This document shows, piece by piece, positions 61,378 to 64,000 of a stretch of DNA of 64,000 nucleotides. Made by a program: the position numbers and the translations under genes. Position 1 is the stretch's first letter. Every line of letters starts with the position of its first letter. The notes below the pieces were generated by a model that ran no database searches, was not told the DNA's origin, and saw only the letters and a list, made by a program, of their open reading frames with translations. Source of the stretch: an uncultured Paracoccaceae bacterium (GTDB lineage Bacteria; Pseudomonadota; Alphaproteobacteria; Rhodobacterales; Rhodobacteraceae); assembly GCA_947501555.1 (NCBI GenBank), contig CANMWG010000001.1:248001-312000 (forward strand). Reading direction: 5' to 3'.

Positions 61378-62145
61378 ATGCCATTCCAACCGATAGGCCA
61401 ACTTATCAAAGCAAATGGACGCGGTGTGTTGCCACGCATAGGACGCGCGCCACATGCGTCATGGGAACCCATTGTTCATGACCTCATAGATCAATTGGGG
61501 GTGTCATTTGGTGATACACAGTTCTCACTCTTGACCCGCGGTTCCGTTGCGCGTGGTGCGTCGTTCAATGAAGCGGCAGATCTTGATCTTGTTGTTGTGC
61601 ATGGTGGACAAGACGCTTTGTCAGATCGCTACAAAAGCCGCATCAGCCCTGATCTGAAAATTGAAACATCCTTTATCCCTTTGAATGAGTTTGCGGAGAA
61701 TACCAGATGGGCGTGGATGCGGTTTATGCTGGCCCATAACGGCCATACGATTGCTGGCCCGGATGTGCTTGCCGACTTGCCCGAACCCGTTCTGGGGCGG
61801 CATAGCATTGCCCATCTGCACAACGCCGACAAGTGGTTGACCGCCTGGCAGACATACGGGGCGCAGGACGAGGATTATCAGGCGATTTGCGCGTGGTTGA
61901 TGAAACGCATCGTGCGTTCGCTGTTTGAAAGTCAGATGATCCGGATAAACGCCTTTAGCCGTGACATATACCCTTGCGCAGAAGTCGCAATGACTGCGTT
62001 TCCTCGGCAGCGCGCGTTGATCCTGCGCGCCGCAGAACTTGCCGTCGCACCAGTTGATGACCACCAAACCGTCGTTGAAATTGCAAAGCCTTTGTCCGAA
62101 ATCCTATTAGCACAACAGGCGGAGCTAAAGCTTTCTGGGCGTTGA
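61378..62145 (+). CDS. Nucleotidyltransferase-domain protein
   Basis: 255 residues. The polymerase-beta-like motif is seen at residues about 55-75: RGSVARGASFNEAADLDLVVV (the GS...DxD pattern), with a third acidic residue possible in LKIETSFI. The C-terminal part is helical (HNADKWLTAWQTYG, DYQAICAWLMKRIVRSLFE). Family members transfer nucleotides to antibiotics, proteins or tRNA; the target is not evident. The start has GGGG nine bases upstream. It is divergent from the pseudouridine synthase and is followed by the peroxidase gene. Confidence 0.78.
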   Translation: MPFQPIGQLIKANGRGVLPRIGRAPHASWEPIVHDLIDQLGVSFGDTQFSLLTRGSVARGASFNEAADLDLVVVHGGQDALSDRYKSRISPDLKIETSFIPLNEFAENTRWAWMRFMLAHNGHTIAGPDVLADLPEPVLGRHSIAHLHNADKWLTAWQTYGAQDEDYQAICAWLMKRIVRSLFESQMIRINAFSRDIYPCAEVAMTAFPRQRALILRAAELAVAPVDDHQTVVEIAKPLSEILLAQQAELKLSGR

Positions 62146-62223
62146 GGCGGCTGGGATACACGGCGTGGTCTTGTGTCCGACCTGTTCCGTGTTAACCATT
62201 CACATCAGTTGGATAGGTGTGTG

Positions 62224-63534
62224 ATGCGGTATGTTCTCAGTGGTGCTCTTATTTTTCTCGGCTGTGCTATTGCGGCACAGGAATTGCCGCGCCACCTGAC
62301 AGATGCCGACTTCCGCCCCGTCCGCGAAGTTGAAGCCCGCTTGGGCCAGTTGCTGTTTTACGATCCCATCCTGTCAGGTAATCACAACGTATCGTGTGCC
62401 ACTTGCCATCATCCTGCCTTTGGCACCAGTGACGGTCTGTCGCTGGGCCTTGGCGATGGCGGTGCGGGTCTTGGCCGTAAACGCGTGGCTGATCCGGACA
62501 ATCGGCCCGAACAACGCATCCCAAGAAATGCGCCCGCGCTGTTTAATCTTGGCGCACATGAATTCACTGTGTTGTTTCATGATGGTCGTATCGAGGTGGA
62601 CCCCTCCCGCCCCGGCGGTCTGCGCACCCCGTTGGATGCGGATATGGTGACGGGCTTTGCCTCGCTTTTGTCTGCGCAAACGATGTTTCCGGTATTGAGC
62701 CCGGATGAAATGGCAGGTCATTACAGCGAAAACGACGTGTCCCAGGCCGTGCGCCGTGGCGTGATTACAGGGCAGGGCGGTGCATGGGATATTATCGCGC
62801 GCCGGGTTGCGAATATTCAGGCCTATGCGGATGATTTTGTGGCGGTCTATGATCACATTGATGATCCCGCGCAGATCGGATTTGCCGACATATCAAACGC
62901 GATTGCAGCGTTCATGGAATGGGAGTGGCGGTCCGACAATGCCCCCTTTGATGCGGTGTTGCGCGGGGAGGCAACGTTGCCGGAACCCGCGCAGACGGGG
63001 ATGCAGTTGTTTTACGGCAAGGCCGGTTGTGCCGCCTGTCATAGCGGTCCGTTTCTGACAGATCACGATTTTCACGCCATGGGTGCCCCGCAGATCGGCC
63101 CTGGCAAGGCGGCCCGCTTTGAAAGTCATGCCCGGGATGAAGGCCGGTTTCGGGTGACCGGGGACCTTGCCGATACATACGCTTTCCGTACGCCGTCTTT
63201 ACGCAATATTGCTCTGACGGCACCTTATGGTCATGCAGGTGCGCATAGCGACCTGCGCGCCTTTGTCATGGCGCATCTTGACCCGGTCGCGGGCCTGCAG
63301 AGTTACGACCTGGAGCATGCCTTTTTGCCCGATCTGCCTGTTGATGATGAACGCGGGTTCGAAGAATTCGACGCCATTGCAGCGGCGGTAGACGTGTCGC
63401 CCGTGCAGATGACAGAATCCGAAATCAGCGCGTTGCTTGCATTTCTGGATACGCTGACAGATCCCGGCGCGCGCGCAGGCCGGTTGGGTGTGCCTCTTGT
63501 GGTTCCAAGCGGTCTGCCGGTGGAACGCCCTTAG
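62224..63534 (+). CDS. Di-haem cytochrome c peroxidase-family protein
   Basis: 436 residues with a short signal peptide (LSGALIFLGCAIAAQE). Two c-type haem sites are seen: CATCHHPAFG (about 59) and CAACHSGPF (about 278), with RTPSLRNIALTAPYGHAGAHSDL in the second domain. The layout is that of the bacterial CCP/MauG family, which reduces hydrogen peroxide or oxidises protein residues. The length is a little above the classical enzyme. Its stop overlaps the convergent CRTAC1-type gene by four bases. The ATG at 62224 is preceded by a GTG. Confidence 0.9.
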   Translation: MRYVLSGALIFLGCAIAAQELPRHLTDADFRPVREVEARLGQLLFYDPILSGNHNVSCATCHHPAFGTSDGLSLGLGDGGAGLGRKRVADPDNRPEQRIPRNAPALFNLGAHEFTVLFHDGRIEVDPSRPGGLRTPLDADMVTGFASLLSAQTMFPVLSPDEMAGHYSENDVSQAVRRGVITGQGGAWDIIARRVANIQAYADDFVAVYDHIDDPAQIGFADISNAIAAFMEWEWRSDNAPFDAVLRGEATLPEPAQTGMQLFYGKAGCAACHSGPFLTDHDFHAMGAPQIGPGKAARFESHARDEGRFRVTGDLADTYAFRTPSLRNIALTAPYGHAGAHSDLRAFVMAHLDPVAGLQSYDLEHAFLPDLPVDDERGFEEFDAIAAAVDVSPVQMTESEISALLAFLDTLTDPGARAGRLGVPLVVPSGLPVERP

Positions 63535-64000
63535 CGGGAAAATGTCAGGGCCGTGTTCGGCATGCCCTGGTACATGTCCTCGGCCCCGTCAGGCCATCGG
63601 ATATGAATGGCAGCGCTGGGCGCATTCCCGATGCCGAAATGAAGCGGAAGGGCTTCGCCCCCTGCATGTCCGCCGCCCACGGTGATCTGTTGCATTTGCG
63701 TGAAGCCGCCCGCGTTGACGGTGACTTGCGCCCCGACTGCATTGCGGTTCCCACCTTGTTGCTGCAAAGTGATGGTCAGCCAGTCACCGGTGTCTTCGGT
63801 GATATTGCGATAAAGCTCCATCGGCGCGCGCCGGTTCACCACCACCAGATCCAGCCGCCCGTCATTGTCGAAATCTGCAAGCGCTGCGCCACGGGATCGG
63901 TCTGTTGTGGCGATGCCAGCTGTTGCGGCCTTTTCGGTGAAGGTCCCATCTGCGTTTTGTATCAACAGGTTATTGGGGTCTTGCATCGCAAGACCGGGCA
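63531..64000 (-). CDS. CRTAC1-type (FG-GAP/ASPIC) protein, C-terminal part only
   Basis: At least 150 residues, running off the right edge. GAALADFDNDGRLDLVVVNRRAP is an FG-GAP repeat with the DxDxDGxxD calcium site. It is followed by an ASPIC/UnbV segment (GDWLTITLQQQGGNRNAVGAQVTV, ITVGGGHAGGEALPLHFGIGNA, IHIRWPDG). These secreted or outer-surface beta-propeller proteins bind calcium and ligands. The true start is beyond the window. It converges on the peroxidase gene; in other genomes the two families sometimes occur together. Confidence 0.85.
   Translation of the reverse strand, partial: PGLAMQDPNNLLIQNADGTFTEKAATAGIATTDRSRGAALADFDNDGRLDLVVVNRRAPMELYRNITEDTGDWLTITLQQQGGNRNAVGAQVTVNAGGFTQMQQITVGGGHAGGEALPLHFGIGNAPSAAIHIRWPDGAEDMYQGMPNTALTFSR

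Overview
The window looks like a chromosomal segment of a marine alphaproteobacterium of the Roseobacter group (Rhodobacteraceae). The inference rests on familiar linkages: glyQ, a DUF6446-type gene and glyS joined by stop/start overlaps; ctaD near a DUF2244 gene; carA beside a yqeY homologue; ilvC divergent from an Lrp gene. The dispersed GATGGGTC palindromes and moderate-to-high GC with GC-rich codons agree. The genus cannot be fixed from the sequence alone.

Layout. 1-1.3 kb: left edge with little coding and one secreted SNase-like protein. 1.3-13 kb: stress and redox genes (Dps, an IorAB-type molybdenum hydroxylase, a photolyase-like protein with apparently swapped domains, a YHS protein, an esterase, TrkH, a ThDP-dependent decarboxylase) and a secreted serine-protease homologue that has lost its triad. 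13-24 kb: housekeeping core (glyQ-DUF6446-glyS, a PPDK-like enzyme, a SleB-type hydrolase, folB-folP-glmM). 24-42 kb: a TerB-like membrane protein, a decayed second copy of the glmM 3' end, an ArsR-controlled NIPSNAP/ABM/EamA cassette, ilvC, an Lrp-GGDEF-Lrp group, a class V aminotransferase, a UbiH-like monooxygenase, a GntR regulator, a glycosyltransferase with MshEN-like N-terminus, carA, yqeY, a type-II NADH dehydrogenase and ctaD.

42-47 kb is accessory: a GGDEF-EAL protein lies between two copies of a region upstream of ctaD, followed by two coupled secreted paralogues and lipB. At 47.05 kb a tRNA-Leu(GAG) is followed by a decayed tyrosine integrase and about 10 kb of AT-richer DNA with island character. 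That stretch carries a response regulator with a degenerate GGDEF domain, a cofactor-less SUOX-fold periplasmic protein with a histidine kinase, secreted proteins of unknown function, a lipoprotein, and fragments of IS6, IS3, IS66 and IS110-type elements. 57.8-64 kb returns towards ordinary genes: a periplasmic PilJ-N-type protein, an orphan solute-binding protein, a pseudouridine synthase, a nucleotidyltransferase, a di-haem peroxidase and the end of a CRTAC1-type protein that runs off the window.

A recurring theme is nucleotide second-messenger signalling: a GGDEF protein, a GGDEF-EAL protein, a degenerate GGDEF response regulator and a glycosyltransferase with a possible c-di-GMP-binding N-terminus. 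The best candidates for something undescribed are the three-gene signalling cassette at 47.9-50.9 kb, the domain-swapped photolyase-like protein at 5.4-6.6 kb, the triad-less protease homologue, and the paired secreted proteins next to the GGDEF-EAL gene. All functional calls are from reading motifs by eye; no database search was possible.
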